Positions 17,678 to 26,512 of a DNA stretch of 60,194 nt are shown here, one piece after another. Below the pieces are notes generated by a model that saw only the letters and a list, made by a program, of their open reading frames with translations, ran no database searches and had not been told where the DNA came from. Origin of the DNA: Thiocystis violacea (GTDB taxonomy: Bacteria > Pseudomonadota > Gammaproteobacteria > Chromatiales > Chromatiaceae); assembly GCF_016583565.1 (NCBI RefSeq), contig NZ_NRRF01000031.1, positions 1-60,194 on the forward strand, in the 5' to 3' direction. The translations under genes were made by a program, and so were the position numbers. The first letter of the stretch is position 1, and each line of letters starts with the position of its first letter.

Positions 17678-19729
17678 ATGAAAAAACCGTCCCGATTGTC
17701 GCATGTTCGCAATATCGGGGTCGCCGCTCATGTGGATGCGGGCAAGACCACGCTGACCGAGCGCATCCTCTTCTACACCGGCGCCTCCTACAAGATCGGC
17801 GAGGTGCATGACGGCGCGGCCCACATGGACTACATGGCCGAAGAGCAGCAGCACGGCATCACCATCACCGCCGCCGTCACCAAGGCCCCGTGGCGAGAGC
17901 ATCTGCTGCAGCTGATCGACACGCCCGGACACGTCGACTTCTCCATCGAGGTCGAGCGCGCCATGCGCGTCCTCGACGGTTGTGTCCTCGTGCTCGACGG
18001 TGTGCGCGGCGTCGAACCCCAAACCGAGACGGTGTGGCGTCAACGTTCCCACTTCAAGCTGCCCGCGCTCTTCTTCGTCAACAAGATGGACCGCCCCGGC
18101 GCGGACTTTCGGCGCAGTCTGGATGCCATCCGTGAACGCCTCCAGGCGGAGCCGGTCCCGATCACCGTCCCCTTTCCGGAGGAGGCGTGCGTGGTCCATT
18201 TGATCGACCGAACCCGGATTCGGTTCCATGGCGATCAGGGCGATCAGGTGGTGATCGACCCCTGTCCCCCCGAGCTGTGGGAGCGTTGCGCGGACCTGCG
18301 CGAGTCCCTTGCGCTGACGGCCGCCGAGGTGGACGAGGCACTGGCCGACATCGTCCTGGCGGGCGAGGAGCCGGACGCCCCGAGTCTGCGTGCCGCCATC
18401 CGCAAAGGCACGCTGGCCGGCGCCCTCTTTCCCTGTCTCGGTGGCAGTGCGCTGCGCAATCTCGGCGTACAGCCGGTGCTCGATGCGGTCGTGGACTTCC
18501 TCCCGGCCCCGCTGGACAGGCCCCCGTCGCTGGCGAGGACGCCCGACGGCAGTGAGGAAGCCGTGGTCATGGGCGCAGAGGGTTCCTTGGCGGCGCTGGC
18601 GTTCAAGGTCCAGCTCTGGGATGGGCGGCGTCACGTCTTCGCCCGGATCTACCGAGGTGCGCTCAAGCCCGGCGACAGCCTGGCATTCCTCGGCGGCGAT
18701 GGGAAGGTCCGGTCCGAGCATCTCGCGCGCATCTTCGATGTCGACGCGGGAAAGAAGACCAAGCTGGACGAGGCCCTAGCGGGGCAGATCGTGCTCTTGG
18801 CCGGGCTCAGGTTCGCCTCCACCGGCGACACCCTCTGCGCGCCCGGCCATCTGCTGAGCCTCGAGCGTATCGTCACCCATGCGCCCGTGCTGGGTCTCGC
18901 CATCGAGCCGGCCGCTGGGACCGAGGAAGACAAGCTGATCGAGGTCCTGGGGAAGGTTCAGCAGGAAGACCCAACCCTTTTGGTCGAGGAAGACCCGGAG
19001 ACCGGGCAGCGGCTGCTGCGCGGGATGGGCGAGCTGCACCTGCAGATCGTCATCGAGCGGCTCGCACGCGAGTTCGGCGTCTCCGTCCGGACCGGGCGCC
19101 CGGCGGTCGCCATGCGCGAGACCATCTGCCAGGCGGCGAGCGCTGACGCCCTCTTTGCGCCACCGCCGACGCCGGATCCGCGTCAGCCCGACCTCATGGC
19201 GCGCGCGGTCGTCACCGTTCGGCCGCTGGCGCGCGGGGAGGGCGAGCAGATCGAGGTCCGGCCGCGGGTGCTTCCGGAGGGTAGCGCGCTCAGTCCGGGC
19301 CAGGTCCTCGCGATCGAACAGGCCATCGGCGGCGCCCTCATGTCGGGCCCGCGCTCGGGCTCGCAACTGCAGGATCTTCGTGTCGAGGTCGTCGAAGTCG
19401 AACTCTTTGGTCAGGGCTCGCCCCCCGACGCCTTGGCCGCCGCAACCGCCAAGGCTCTGCGGAAGGCGATCGACGCGGCGCAGCCCGCGCTCATGCAGCC
19501 CATCATGCGGCTGGAGGTCGTGGTCCCGGAGTTCAGTCTCGGCGCCGTGCTGGGCGATCTGCAGGCCAGGCGCGCATTGATCCAGGATACATCCGCCCAG
19601 GGCGATCTGGCGGTGATCGCGGCGGAGGCCGCCCTGGAGCGGCTATTGGGCTACACCACCGATCTGCGCAGCCTGACGCAAGGCCGGGGGCAGTTCAGCA
19701 TGACGCTCGATCGCTTCGATCTCTGCTGA
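17678..19729 (+). CDS. Elongation factor G-like translational GTPase (second EF-G type)
   Basis: The protein has 683 residues with the complete GTPase set: AHVDAGKTT (residues 17-25), the switch I region around EEQQHGITITAAVTK, DTPGHVDF and NKMD. EF-G domains II to V follow, including GMGELHLQIVIERL. It is somewhat shorter and more divergent than canonical FusA (about 700 residues), and no rpsL/rpsG/tuf genes surround it. It is therefore probably a paralogue (FusA2-like) rather than the housekeeping copy. Such paralogues may act in ribosome recycling or stress. It diverges from the L,D-transpeptidase gene. Confidence 0.85.
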   Translation: MKKPSRLSHVRNIGVAAHVDAGKTTLTERILFYTGASYKIGEVHDGAAHMDYMAEEQQHGITITAAVTKAPWREHLLQLIDTPGHVDFSIEVERAMRVLDGCVLVLDGVRGVEPQTETVWRQRSHFKLPALFFVNKMDRPGADFRRSLDAIRERLQAEPVPITVPFPEEACVVHLIDRTRIRFHGDQGDQVVIDPCPPELWERCADLRESLALTAAEVDEALADIVLAGEEPDAPSLRAAIRKGTLAGALFPCLGGSALRNLGVQPVLDAVVDFLPAPLDRPPSLARTPDGSEEAVVMGAEGSLAALAFKVQLWDGRRHVFARIYRGALKPGDSLAFLGGDGKVRSEHLARIFDVDAGKKTKLDEALAGQIVLLAGLRFASTGDTLCAPGHLLSLERIVTHAPVLGLAIEPAAGTEEDKLIEVLGKVQQEDPTLLVEEDPETGQRLLRGMGELHLQIVIERLAREFGVSVRTGRPAVAMRETICQAASADALFAPPPTPDPRQPDLMARAVVTVRPLARGEGEQIEVRPRVLPEGSALSPGQVLAIEQAIGGALMSGPRSGSQLQDLRVEVVEVELFGQGSPPDALAAATAKALRKAIDAAQPALMQPIMRLEVVVPEFSLGAVLGDLQARRALIQDTSAQGDLAVIAAEAALERLLGYTTDLRSLTQGRGQFSMTLDRFDLC

Positions 19730-19765
19730 AGCGGGTCGGCAAGGTGCGCCCGGGCAGCGCCGCCG

Positions 19766-20830
19766 TCATGACTCGCGGGTGTCGAGGGTACCGTGCTCGA
19801 TTGGATCCTGGATGGCGATCACGCGATTGCGGCCTTCGTCCTTCGCGCGATAGAGGGCGATGTCCGCTCGCTCGATCAGCGCCTCGGCGGTCTCCTGCGA
19901 CCTCGCCTTGACGGCGCCGATGGAGACGGTGATCGCGCCGATGATGTCCTTGGTGCTCTTGCGCTTGATCCGGATGGCCGCGACCTTGTGGCGGATCTGC
20001 TCGGCGACTCCCGCCGCGACGCTCAGCTCATCATTGACGATGACAGCGAACTCCTCGCCACCGTAGCGGGCGACGAAGATGGCATCGCTCTGGAAGTCCG
20101 CCAGCAGAGCGCCGACGATCTCCAGGATGCGATCTCCCATGAGATGCCCATAGGTATCGTTGCACTGTTTGAAGTTGTCGAGATCGAGCAACAAGAGGCT
20201 GGTCGGCTCGTCGGTGGAGTTGAGCGCCTGATGCAAGGCGTCATTGAAGGCCCGGCGATTGGCGATCTTGGTCAGGCTGTCCATGCGCGCGTTTTGCTGA
20301 CTCTGCTCCAGCTCCTTTCTGAGCTTCGCCATCTCCGCGCTCGCGGCCTCCAGCTCGCCGCGAAACTGCCGGTTGAGGGTTTCGAGCGTGGCCGTGTCCT
20401 CGATCAACTTGCTGAGACAGGCCCGGATTTGGTCCTGGTCGACCGGCTCCTCGAAGACGTCCATCGCGTCCTTCAGCGTGACCTCGAAGTCCTCGGTGCC
20501 CCGCATGTTCTTGGTGACCGACTTCGCCAGCTGGGCGAGGAGACCGACGAGCAGGTTCTGCGCCTGCAGGCTGTTCGGCAGATAGGTCTTGACGAAATAC
20601 TCGAAGAACAGGGACTCGCTCACATCCGGATCGTAGCTGCCGGCGCTCGGGAAGCGTTCGAGCAGCACCTGGCTGAGCTCGGGGCTGGCGTTTTGGACGT
20701 GCGCGTACCAGAGGGCGTAGTTGTAGGGCGTGGGTGGAATCTGGCGTTGCACCATCAAGGGCACCGCCATACGCAGGTAATCGGAAGACGTGCTCAAGTT
20801 CTCTCTGAACACCATTCCTTTGACGGTCAT
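19766..20830 (-). CDS. Diguanylate cyclase (GGDEF domain) without inhibitory site
   Basis: The protein has 354 residues. An N-terminal helical region of about 150 residues, with PTPYNYALWYAHVQ, a pattern seen in cytosolic GGDEF proteins, leads through a coiled coil (residues 140-180) to the GGDEF domain. The active-site motif is RYGGEEF (GGEEF at 257-261), preceded by LLLLDLDNFKQCNDTYGH. It should make cyclic di-GMP from GTP. The residues before GGEEF lack the RxxD of the inhibitory site. The start at 20830 is chosen for protein-like sequence; the frame is open 36 codons further. Confidence 0.88.
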   Translation of the reverse strand: MTVKGMVFRENLSTSSDYLRMAVPLMVQRQIPPTPYNYALWYAHVQNASPELSQVLLERFPSAGSYDPDVSESLFFEYFVKTYLPNSLQAQNLLVGLLAQLAKSVTKNMRGTEDFEVTLKDAMDVFEEPVDQDQIRACLSKLIEDTATLETLNRQFRGELEAASAEMAKLRKELEQSQQNARMDSLTKIANRRAFNDALHQALNSTDEPTSLLLLDLDNFKQCNDTYGHLMGDRILEIVGALLADFQSDAIFVARYGGEEFAVIVNDELSVAAGVAEQIRHKVAAIRIKRKSTKDIIGAITVSIGAVKARSQETAEALIERADIALYRAKDEGRNRVIAIQDPIEHGTLDTRES

Positions 20831-21164
20831 GGACGATTTCTCACCGTAACGGAGCCATGCTAGGGGCCCGGAGGCCTCTGATTGCCGAACGCGGATGATT
20901 GCCTGGCAGGGATTCGCGCCTAACCCATCATATGCCATGACGCGCGTGCGTGTGAGACCTGGCCGACCGCCCAGCTCCGATTTTGTGAGCGAGATCTCCC
21001 GAGTGACGCCGAGACGCGGCGGTGATGCCCGAACGCGGGCGCTTCAGACTGTCGGCCGTGCTCCGCCAGGGCGGCGTCGCGGCGCCTAGCCAAGCATGTG
21101 TGTGCCGGTGCTGACGACCTCGCACCTTACGGATGCGCGCCCGCGGGAGGGCGCGGGTCGCGTG
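20831..21164. other. 334-bp gap, no gene recognised
   Basis: This is the upstream region of the diguanylate cyclase gene on one side and the 3' side of the 49-residue membrane peptide gene on the other. Short open frames are present on both strands but none has a ribosome site or recognisable composition. I see no repeat or strong hairpin. Confidence 0.4.
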
Positions 21165-21314
21165 CTAGTCGTCAGATGCCTTGGTGTCATCCTTCACGTC
21201 GTGATCGGGCGTATTCGAGTCGCGTCGAGAGGTCGAGAATTGGTAGTAGAGGAGCCAGCCGGCGAGCCCGAGAAATACCATGAGTTCCGCCGCGGCGAAT
21301 GAGCCTTTGTCCAT
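21165..21314 (-). CDS. Small single-pass membrane protein divergent from feoA
   Basis: The protein has 49 residues. GAGG lies 8 bases before the ATG at 21314. Residues 8-24 form one hydrophobic segment (AAELMVFLGLAGWLLYY), and the rest is a hydrophilic, strongly charged tail (RRDSNTPDHDVKDDTKASDD). The gene is transcribed away from feoAB and shares the roughly 290-base regulatory region with it, which contains a palindrome (21496-21522). No known family is recognised. A link to ferrous-iron uptake or another membrane complex is suggested only by position. Confidence 0.55.
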   Translation of the reverse strand: MDKGSFAAAELMVFLGLAGWLLYYQFSTSRRDSNTPDHDVKDDTKASDD

Positions 21315-21495
21315 GTCTAATGCCTCGCTGTGATCGTGGAACGGGTCTTTCGACACTGCGAGAGGAGAGCTTGGGATCCGGGTCTTGATTGCAACCACGC
21401 TGTTAGCGGGTCCATTCGGCCCGCATCGCGCCAGGTTTTGGGCGGTGCTTAGGCCGGTCCGTCGTGGCGATCCGGCACAGGCGTCGGCTGCTCTA

Positions 21496-21522
21496 AATGC
21501 GAGCATGAATTGATCTCGCATT
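21496..21522. promoter_or_regulatory. Palindromic operator candidate upstream of feoAB
   Basis: AATGCGAG at 21496-21503 and CTCGCATT at 21515-21522 are perfect inverted arms around an 11-base AT-rich spacer. The site lies 80-106 bases before the feoA start, between divergently transcribed genes. Position suggests a regulator of iron uptake such as Fur, but the match to the classical 19-bp Fur consensus is only partial. Confidence 0.4.
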
Positions 21523-21601
21523 CATCTGCGGATGGGTGCCGGTTCGGGTTATGCTTCGATCTCTCGTCGGCAATCGAGCCGCCTATCCGCAGCACCAGAG
21601 C

Positions 21602-21937
21602 ATGTCCCACCAGTCTCAGCCCATCCGACTCTCCGACCTTCCGCACGGCACGCATGCCCGCTTGACCGAGATCCGTGGCGGTCGTCATTTGACCCGCCGC
21701 CTCTTGGCGTTGGGTCTGAGGCAGGGGAGTTCGCTCTGCGTCGTTCAGCGTAGAGGGCAGGGCCTGGTGCTGGCGACCGGGGAGGTCAGGATCGCCGTTG
21801 GCTCGGGGATCGCCGACAAGCTCTGGGTCACGCCGGAGGACCTTGGCCCCGACGCCACGCCGCACGCCGTGCCGGAAGAGGCGGATCCGTTCCCGGATGA
21901 CGTGCATCCGGGACGTCCGATCAACACCGCGAACTAG
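21602..21937 (+). CDS. feoA: Ferrous iron transport accessory protein FeoA
   Basis: The protein has 111 residues. The SH3-like FeoA domain spans residues 8-78: IRLSDLPHGTHARLTEIRGG, HLTRRLLALGLRQGSSL and VRIAVGSGIADKLWV. FeoA is a small cytosolic partner of the FeoB iron permease. The C-terminal 30 residues are an acidic tail (PEEADPFPDDVHP) longer than in typical 75-residue FeoA proteins. The start at 21602 gives the domain-first protein; the frame is open 22 codons further. It lies 15 bases before feoB, in one operon. Confidence 0.9.
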   Translation: MSHQSQPIRLSDLPHGTHARLTEIRGGRHLTRRLLALGLRQGSSLCVVQRRGQGLVLATGEVRIAVGSGIADKLWVTPEDLGPDATPHAVPEEADPFPDDVHPGRPINTAN

Positions 21938-21952
21938 GAGCCGCCAGTCGCA

Positions 21953-24310
21953 ATGAAACACAAGACGGCTCGCCCCAACGCGGATGGCGATCTCGCGCAG
22001 ATGCCGCTGACGGTCGCCCTGGCCGGCAACCCCAACTGCGGAAAGTCGGCCCTCTTCAACGCCCTGACCGGCATCCGGCAGACGACGGGAAACTGGCCCG
22101 GCGTCACCGTCGAGCGCAAAGAGGGCTACCTGGAGTTGGACGGTCGGCGGATTCGCGTGATCGACCTGCCGGGCATCTATTCCCTGGACGCCAACTCGCT
22201 GGACGAGGTCGTCACGCGCGACTATCTGCTGAGCCGGGATGCCGATCTCATCGTCAATGTCATCGACGCCAGCAACCTGGAGCGGCACCTCTACCTCAGC
22301 GTTCAGCTGCTGGAGATGGGCGTGCCCATCGTGGTCGCGCTCAATATGATGGACGTCGCCCGCAAGCGCGGTATCCAGATCGACACCAATCAATTGACCG
22401 CCGCCGTCGGCTGTCCCGTGGTGCCTGTCGTGGCGGTCAGCAAGGAAGGCCTGACCGAGCTGCAGGCGCGTCTGCTCGCCGTCGCCGAGCGGCGCGAGCC
22501 AGCGGGTATGCCGCTGGTGCAGGGCGAGTGCGTCGAGGAGGCCGTGACCGACCTCGTGGTCCTGCTCAAGGACATCCCGCACCGCGCCAACGCCCGTTGG
22601 CTGGCGCTCAAGCTCCTGGAGTCGGACCCTATCGCCGAGAAGGGAATCAGCCCTGAGGTCATGACCGCGGTGGAGCAGGCCCGCCATCAGATCGCCGAGC
22701 GCACGGGCGAGGACAGCGACCTCCACATCGCGGATACCCGCTACGGACATGCCCACACGCTGGCACAGCGCGTGGTGCGCGAGGATCGCCGCCTCGAGCG
22801 TACCCTCTCGGACCGGATCGACCATGTGGTGCTCAGCAAGACCTTCGGCATCCCGCTCTTTCTGCTCATGATTTACCTGATGTTCATGTTCACCATGAAC
22901 ATCGGCGGGGCCTTCATCGACTTCTTCGATCTGCTCGGGCAGACGCTCTTCGTCGATGGGCTGAGCAACCTGCTGGAGGGCCTCGATGCCCCCGCCTGGC
23001 TGATCCTGGTGCTCGCCGACGGCATCGGCGGCGGCCTTCAGGTCGTCGGCACCTTCATCCCCATCATCGCCAGCCTCTACATCGTGCTCTCCGCCCTCGA
23101 GGACAGTGGCTACATGGCGCGTGCCGCCTTCGTCATGGACCGTTTCATGCGCTCCATCGGGCTGCCGGGGAAGGCCTTCGTGCCGCTCATCGTCGGCTTC
23201 GGCTGCAATGTGCCCGCGGTGATGGCGACCCGCACGCTCGAGAGCGAGCGTGAGCGCAAGCTGACCATCCTCATGAACCCCTTCATGTCCTGCGGGGCTC
23301 GGCTACCTGTTTATGCCCTCTTCGCCGCGGCCTTCTTCCCGCACTCGGGCCAGAATCTCGTCTTCGCGCTCTATCTGACCGGGATCGGCGTCGCCATTCT
23401 GTCCGGACTGGTGATGAAGCACACCCTCCTGCAGGGCGATAGCTCGGGCTTGCTGATGGAGCTGCCGCCCTACCATTTGCCAACCCTCAAGGGCGTGCTG
23501 TTGCGTACCTGGGATCGGGTCAAGCTGTTCCTGCGCGAGGCGGGCAAGATCATCGTGCTCATGGTGCTGGTGCTCAACGTGTTGGCCACGGTCGGCAGTG
23601 ACGGGAGCCTGGGCAATCAGGAGAGCGACAAATCGATCCTGGCCGCGGTCAGCCGCACCGCAACGCCGCTCTTCGCGCCCATGGGCATCCGGGAAGACAA
23701 CTGGCCAGCGATTCTCGGCGTCTTCTCGGGCGTGCTCGCCAAAGAGGTCATCGTTGGTACCTTGGACTCCCTCTATGGGCGATTGGCCGCAGAGACGGCC
23801 CCGGCTGAGGTGCCCGAGCCCTTCGACCTCTGGCGTGATCTGGGTCGGGCCGGAGCCTCGGTCGGACAGAACCTCGCGCATCTCGGTGCCCGCGTGCTGG
23901 ACCCGCTCGGACTCGATGTCGGCGATCTGAGCGATCGCGAGACGGCGGCGGCCGAGCAGGGTCTGCAGAGCGGGACGTTCGGCGCCATGGCCGAGCGCTT
24001 CGACGGACAGGCTGGCGCCTTCGCCTACCTGCTGTTCGTGCTGCTCTATTTCCCCTGTGTCGCTACCATCGGCGCCATCGTTCGGGAGGCCGGGGCCGCC
24101 TGGGCCATGTTCGTCGGCTTCTGGACCACGACGATCGCCTTCCTCACCGCGACCCTCTTCTACCAGATCGCGACCTTTGAGCGCGCCCCAGTGGTCGCGA
24201 GTCTCTGGATCGCGGGTGGCATCGGCCTCTTCACGACCATCCTCGTCGCCCTGCGCCTCTGGGCAAGTAAAGAGGCCGAGCCCCCATCGCTCGGGAAATC
24301 AGAGGCATGA
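21953..24310 (+). CDS. feoB: Ferrous iron permease FeoB
   Basis: The protein has 785 residues. The N-terminal G-domain has GNPNCGKS (residues 25-32), the switch region GNWPGVTVE, DLPG (71-74) and NMMD. A helical regulatory domain follows, then a multi-pass membrane channel with the two Gate regions, including GFGCNVPAVMATRTLE and NPFMSCGARLPVY, whose cysteines are characteristic of FeoB. It imports Fe(II) across the inner membrane under anoxic or microoxic conditions. It lies in one operon with feoA, and no feoC is seen. A perfect hairpin (24329-24351) follows. Confidence 0.96.
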   Translation: MKHKTARPNADGDLAQMPLTVALAGNPNCGKSALFNALTGIRQTTGNWPGVTVERKEGYLELDGRRIRVIDLPGIYSLDANSLDEVVTRDYLLSRDADLIVNVIDASNLERHLYLSVQLLEMGVPIVVALNMMDVARKRGIQIDTNQLTAAVGCPVVPVVAVSKEGLTELQARLLAVAERREPAGMPLVQGECVEEAVTDLVVLLKDIPHRANARWLALKLLESDPIAEKGISPEVMTAVEQARHQIAERTGEDSDLHIADTRYGHAHTLAQRVVREDRRLERTLSDRIDHVVLSKTFGIPLFLLMIYLMFMFTMNIGGAFIDFFDLLGQTLFVDGLSNLLEGLDAPAWLILVLADGIGGGLQVVGTFIPIIASLYIVLSALEDSGYMARAAFVMDRFMRSIGLPGKAFVPLIVGFGCNVPAVMATRTLESERERKLTILMNPFMSCGARLPVYALFAAAFFPHSGQNLVFALYLTGIGVAILSGLVMKHTLLQGDSSGLLMELPPYHLPTLKGVLLRTWDRVKLFLREAGKIIVLMVLVLNVLATVGSDGSLGNQESDKSILAAVSRTATPLFAPMGIREDNWPAILGVFSGVLAKEVIVGTLDSLYGRLAAETAPAEVPEPFDLWRDLGRAGASVGQNLAHLGARVLDPLGLDVGDLSDRETAAAEQGLQSGTFGAMAERFDGQAGAFAYLLFVLLYFPCVATIGAIVREAGAAWAMFVGFWTTTIAFLTATLFYQIATFERAPVVASLWIAGGIGLFTTILVALRLWASKEAEPPSLGKSEA

Positions 24311-24328
24311 TGCAAGCCTGCGCCATCC

Positions 24329-24351
24329 GCCGAGAGCCGTTCGCTCTCGGC
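24329..24351. terminator. Perfect hairpin after feoB
   Basis: GCCGAGAGC pairs with GCTCTCGGC (9 pairs, no mismatch) around a 5-base loop, 18 bases after the feoB stop codon. No T-run follows, so it may stabilise the mRNA end or act as a weak terminator rather than a classical intrinsic one. It also faces the 3' end of the convergent phosphatase gene. Confidence 0.45.
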
Positions 24352-24429
24352 GCCATGTCGGATCCAGGGTCAGGGTATTGCCGGCCATCCGACGGATGCG
24401 TTGCGGGTTGGGTTCAGTGCCTGGCAGCG

Positions 24430-24939
24430 CTAGAGACTTTTCGGGCGGGTGATCGATAGCAGCTGCGCGCTGCCGGGACTGAGCGTCTTCCAGTCGTTCG
24501 GCATCTCGAGCCGGGCGACCGTTGCGGTCGGCAGCAGCTTGCCATCGTCTGGCAGCTCGATTTCGTCGCCGACCAGATGGCAGAGCAGTTCCTCGAGCCC
24601 CGGATTGTGTCCGACGAGCAGCACGGTCGCGGCGGCCTCCGGGCAGCGGGCCAGAACGCCGAGCAGATCGGGGACACTGGCCTCGTAGATGGTCTCGTCC
24701 CAGACGATGCGTTTCTTCTTGAAGTCCAGGCGTTTGCACACCTTGGCCGCGGTCTGGCGGGCACGTTCCGCCGGCGAGCAGACGATGTGGTCGGGGACTA
24801 GGCCCTCGCGGTAGAGCCAGCTGCCCACCTTGGGCGCATCGCTCTTGCCCCGCTTGGCCAATGGGCGCTCGAAATCGCTCCCAGCGTCCGAATCCCAGTC
24901 CGATTTCGCGTGACGCAGGAGCAGCAGCTCTCGGGGCAT
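24430..24939 (-). CDS. SixA-like histidine phosphatase
   Basis: The protein has 169 residues. The catalytic RHG-type motif is LLLRHAKSDWD (Arg9-His10), the second arginine is in SPAERARQTA, and the second histidine is in LLVGHNPGLEEL. This short form matches SixA, which removes phosphate from histidine residues of phosphotransfer proteins, including the nitrogen-PTS protein NPr in E. coli. The start at 24939 puts the catalytic strand at the N-terminus, as usual; the frame runs 18 codons further. The exact substrate here is unknown. Confidence 0.85.
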   Translation of the reverse strand: MPRELLLLRHAKSDWDSDAGSDFERPLAKRGKSDAPKVGSWLYREGLVPDHIVCSPAERARQTAAKVCKRLDFKKKRIVWDETIYEASVPDLLGVLARCPEAAATVLLVGHNPGLEELLCHLVGDEIELPDDGKLLPTATVARLEMPNDWKTLSPGSAQLLSITRPKSL

Positions 24940-25034
24940 ATGGAAGAAGGGATCAGCGTAGCTCAAACTGCATTGAAAACCGGCCTGCGACAACCATGGC
25001 AGGTTTTTAACACATTCGTCATTTTGGCGTAACC

Positions 25035-25910
25035 TCAGCTGGTTTCGGCCAGAAGACGCTCGATCATCCCTTGAGACTGACTGAGATAGCCGCCGCCGAA
25101 CACATTCAGGTGGTTGAGGATGTGGTAGAGGTTGTAGAGGATCTTGCGGGTCGCATAACCGGCGTCGAGCGGCCAGGACTCCCGATAGGCGGCGTAGAAG
25201 TCGCTTCCGAACCCGCCGAACAGCTCGGTCATGGCGATGTCAGCCTCTCTATCCCCATGGTAGACGGCCGGATCGAAGATGACCGGCTCGCCACCACGGG
25301 TAGCGCCGATGTTGCCGCCCCAGAGATCGCCGTGCAGGATCGAGGCGGCTGGCTGATGGCCGATCAAGGCGTCCAGCCGGTCCATGAGACGCTCACCGGC
25401 CGTCTGCAGACGGCCGCCATGGCCATTGGCGGCGGCGATCTCCAGTTGAGGCCCCAAGCGCTGCGCACGCCAGAAATCGACCCAATCGTCGGATTGGGCG
25501 TTGCGCTGTGGCGTGGAGCCGATGGTGTTGTCGCGATGCCAGCCGAAGGCGTCCGCGGTCGCCCGATGCAGCTCGGCCAGTTGGCGCCCGGCGCGGGCGC
25601 CGTCCAGACGTCCGCCGAGGTCGAGCAGCTCCATCGCCAGGTAGCTCTGTCCGCCGCTCGTGCCGCTGCAGATGGGCTTGGGGACATGAATGGCGTCGGG
25701 CGCGGCGAGGGCGACCAGTCCCTCGGACTCGGCCTCGAACATCGCCACGCGGTCCGCCGCGTTGAGCTTGATGAAATAGGATCTGTGATGGTCGCTCAGG
25801 ATGGCCGCCGTGTTGATGCAGCCCCCGCCAACCGGTCGATCGGTCTTGACCTGAAAGGGCTCTCCGGTCGCGGCGCTGATCGCTTGCGCGATCGCGGCCC
25901 ACTGTGTCAT
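25035..25910 (-). CDS. Fructosamine/ketosamine-3-kinase family protein
   Basis: The protein has 291 residues. It has a protein-kinase-like fold, with the nucleotide-binding region near residues 25-55 (VGGGCINTAAILSDHHRSYF, then the lysine of IKLN), the catalytic loop SILHGDLWGGNIGA and the metal-binding aspartate in PVIFDPAVYHGDREADIAM. These enzymes phosphorylate the sugar part of glycated proteins or amines, so that the adduct breaks down spontaneously. Length and motifs are normal for the bacterial YniA-like branch. Its start overlaps the stop of the HNH gene upstream by 4 bases, so the two are co-transcribed. Confidence 0.9.
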   Translation of the reverse strand: MTQWAAIAQAISAATGEPFQVKTDRPVGGGCINTAAILSDHHRSYFIKLNAADRVAMFEAESEGLVALAAPDAIHVPKPICSGTSGGQSYLAMELLDLGGRLDGARAGRQLAELHRATADAFGWHRDNTIGSTPQRNAQSDDWVDFWRAQRLGPQLEIAAANGHGGRLQTAGERLMDRLDALIGHQPAASILHGDLWGGNIGATRGGEPVIFDPAVYHGDREADIAMTELFGGFGSDFYAAYRESWPLDAGYATRKILYNLYHILNHLNVFGGGYLSQSQGMIERLLAETS

Positions 25911-26512
25911 CGAGGCATTCCTCGGCTAATCCTGCGGTGCAGCGGGCTGGTGCGCGGGAAGTGGGCGCGCAGGAATTGCATCTGATCGGCCAGCACGTTG
26001 CGACCCATGAGATAGATGTACTCGGCATGCGTGGGGATGAATGGCACGGCCAGCAGCTCCATGCCGGCGGCTTCCGGGGAGCGCCCAGCCTTGTCGTTGT
26101 TACAGCGCACGCACGCGGTCACCACGTTGCTCCATTGATCCGCTCCGCCCTTGCTGGTCGGGCGGACGTGATCGCGCGAGAGATGGCGTGGGGAGAAACG
26201 CTGGCCGCAGTACATGCACATGTGGTCATCGCGCTGAAACAAGGTGCGATTGGAGAGCGGCGGCGCATAGTCGTCCTGAAGCTTGTTCAGGGCGTGGTGG
26301 ATGCCATAGGTGGCGATGATGGAGTGAATCCGCAGCTGGCTCTGCACCCGGGTGGCGGCGTTGATGCCGCCCCGGAGGAGGAACAGGGGATCACCGCAGG
26401 AGTAGGCGACCTGGCCGAGGAAATACAGTCGGGCGGCGACACGGTAGTCGACCCATTCCAGGGGCATACCTGCCAAGTCCGTTCGCAGTACCTGTTGATT
26501 GAGTGGCAACAT
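25907..26512 (-). CDS. HNH endonuclease-domain protein
   Basis: The protein has 201 residues from the start at 26512. The C-terminal half holds an HNH nuclease with a zinc-type CxxC pair: CMYCGQRFSPRHLSRDHVRP, then TACVRCNND. The catalytic core is SRDHVRPTSKGG-WSN. The N-terminal half (MLPLNQQVLRTDLAGMPLEW) is shared by a widespread stand-alone HNH group found outside mobile elements; its function is unknown. An ATG at 26545 would add 11 residues. Neither start has a good ribosome site. It is cotranscribed with the fructosamine kinase gene. Confidence 0.85.
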   Translation of the reverse strand: MLPLNQQVLRTDLAGMPLEWVDYRVAARLYFLGQVAYSCGDPLFLLRGGINAATRVQSQLRIHSIIATYGIHHALNKLQDDYAPPLSNRTLFQRDDHMCMYCGQRFSPRHLSRDHVRPTSKGGADQWSNVVTACVRCNNDKAGRSPEAAGMELLAVPFIPTHAEYIYLMGRNVLADQMQFLRAHFPRTSPLHRRISRGMPR

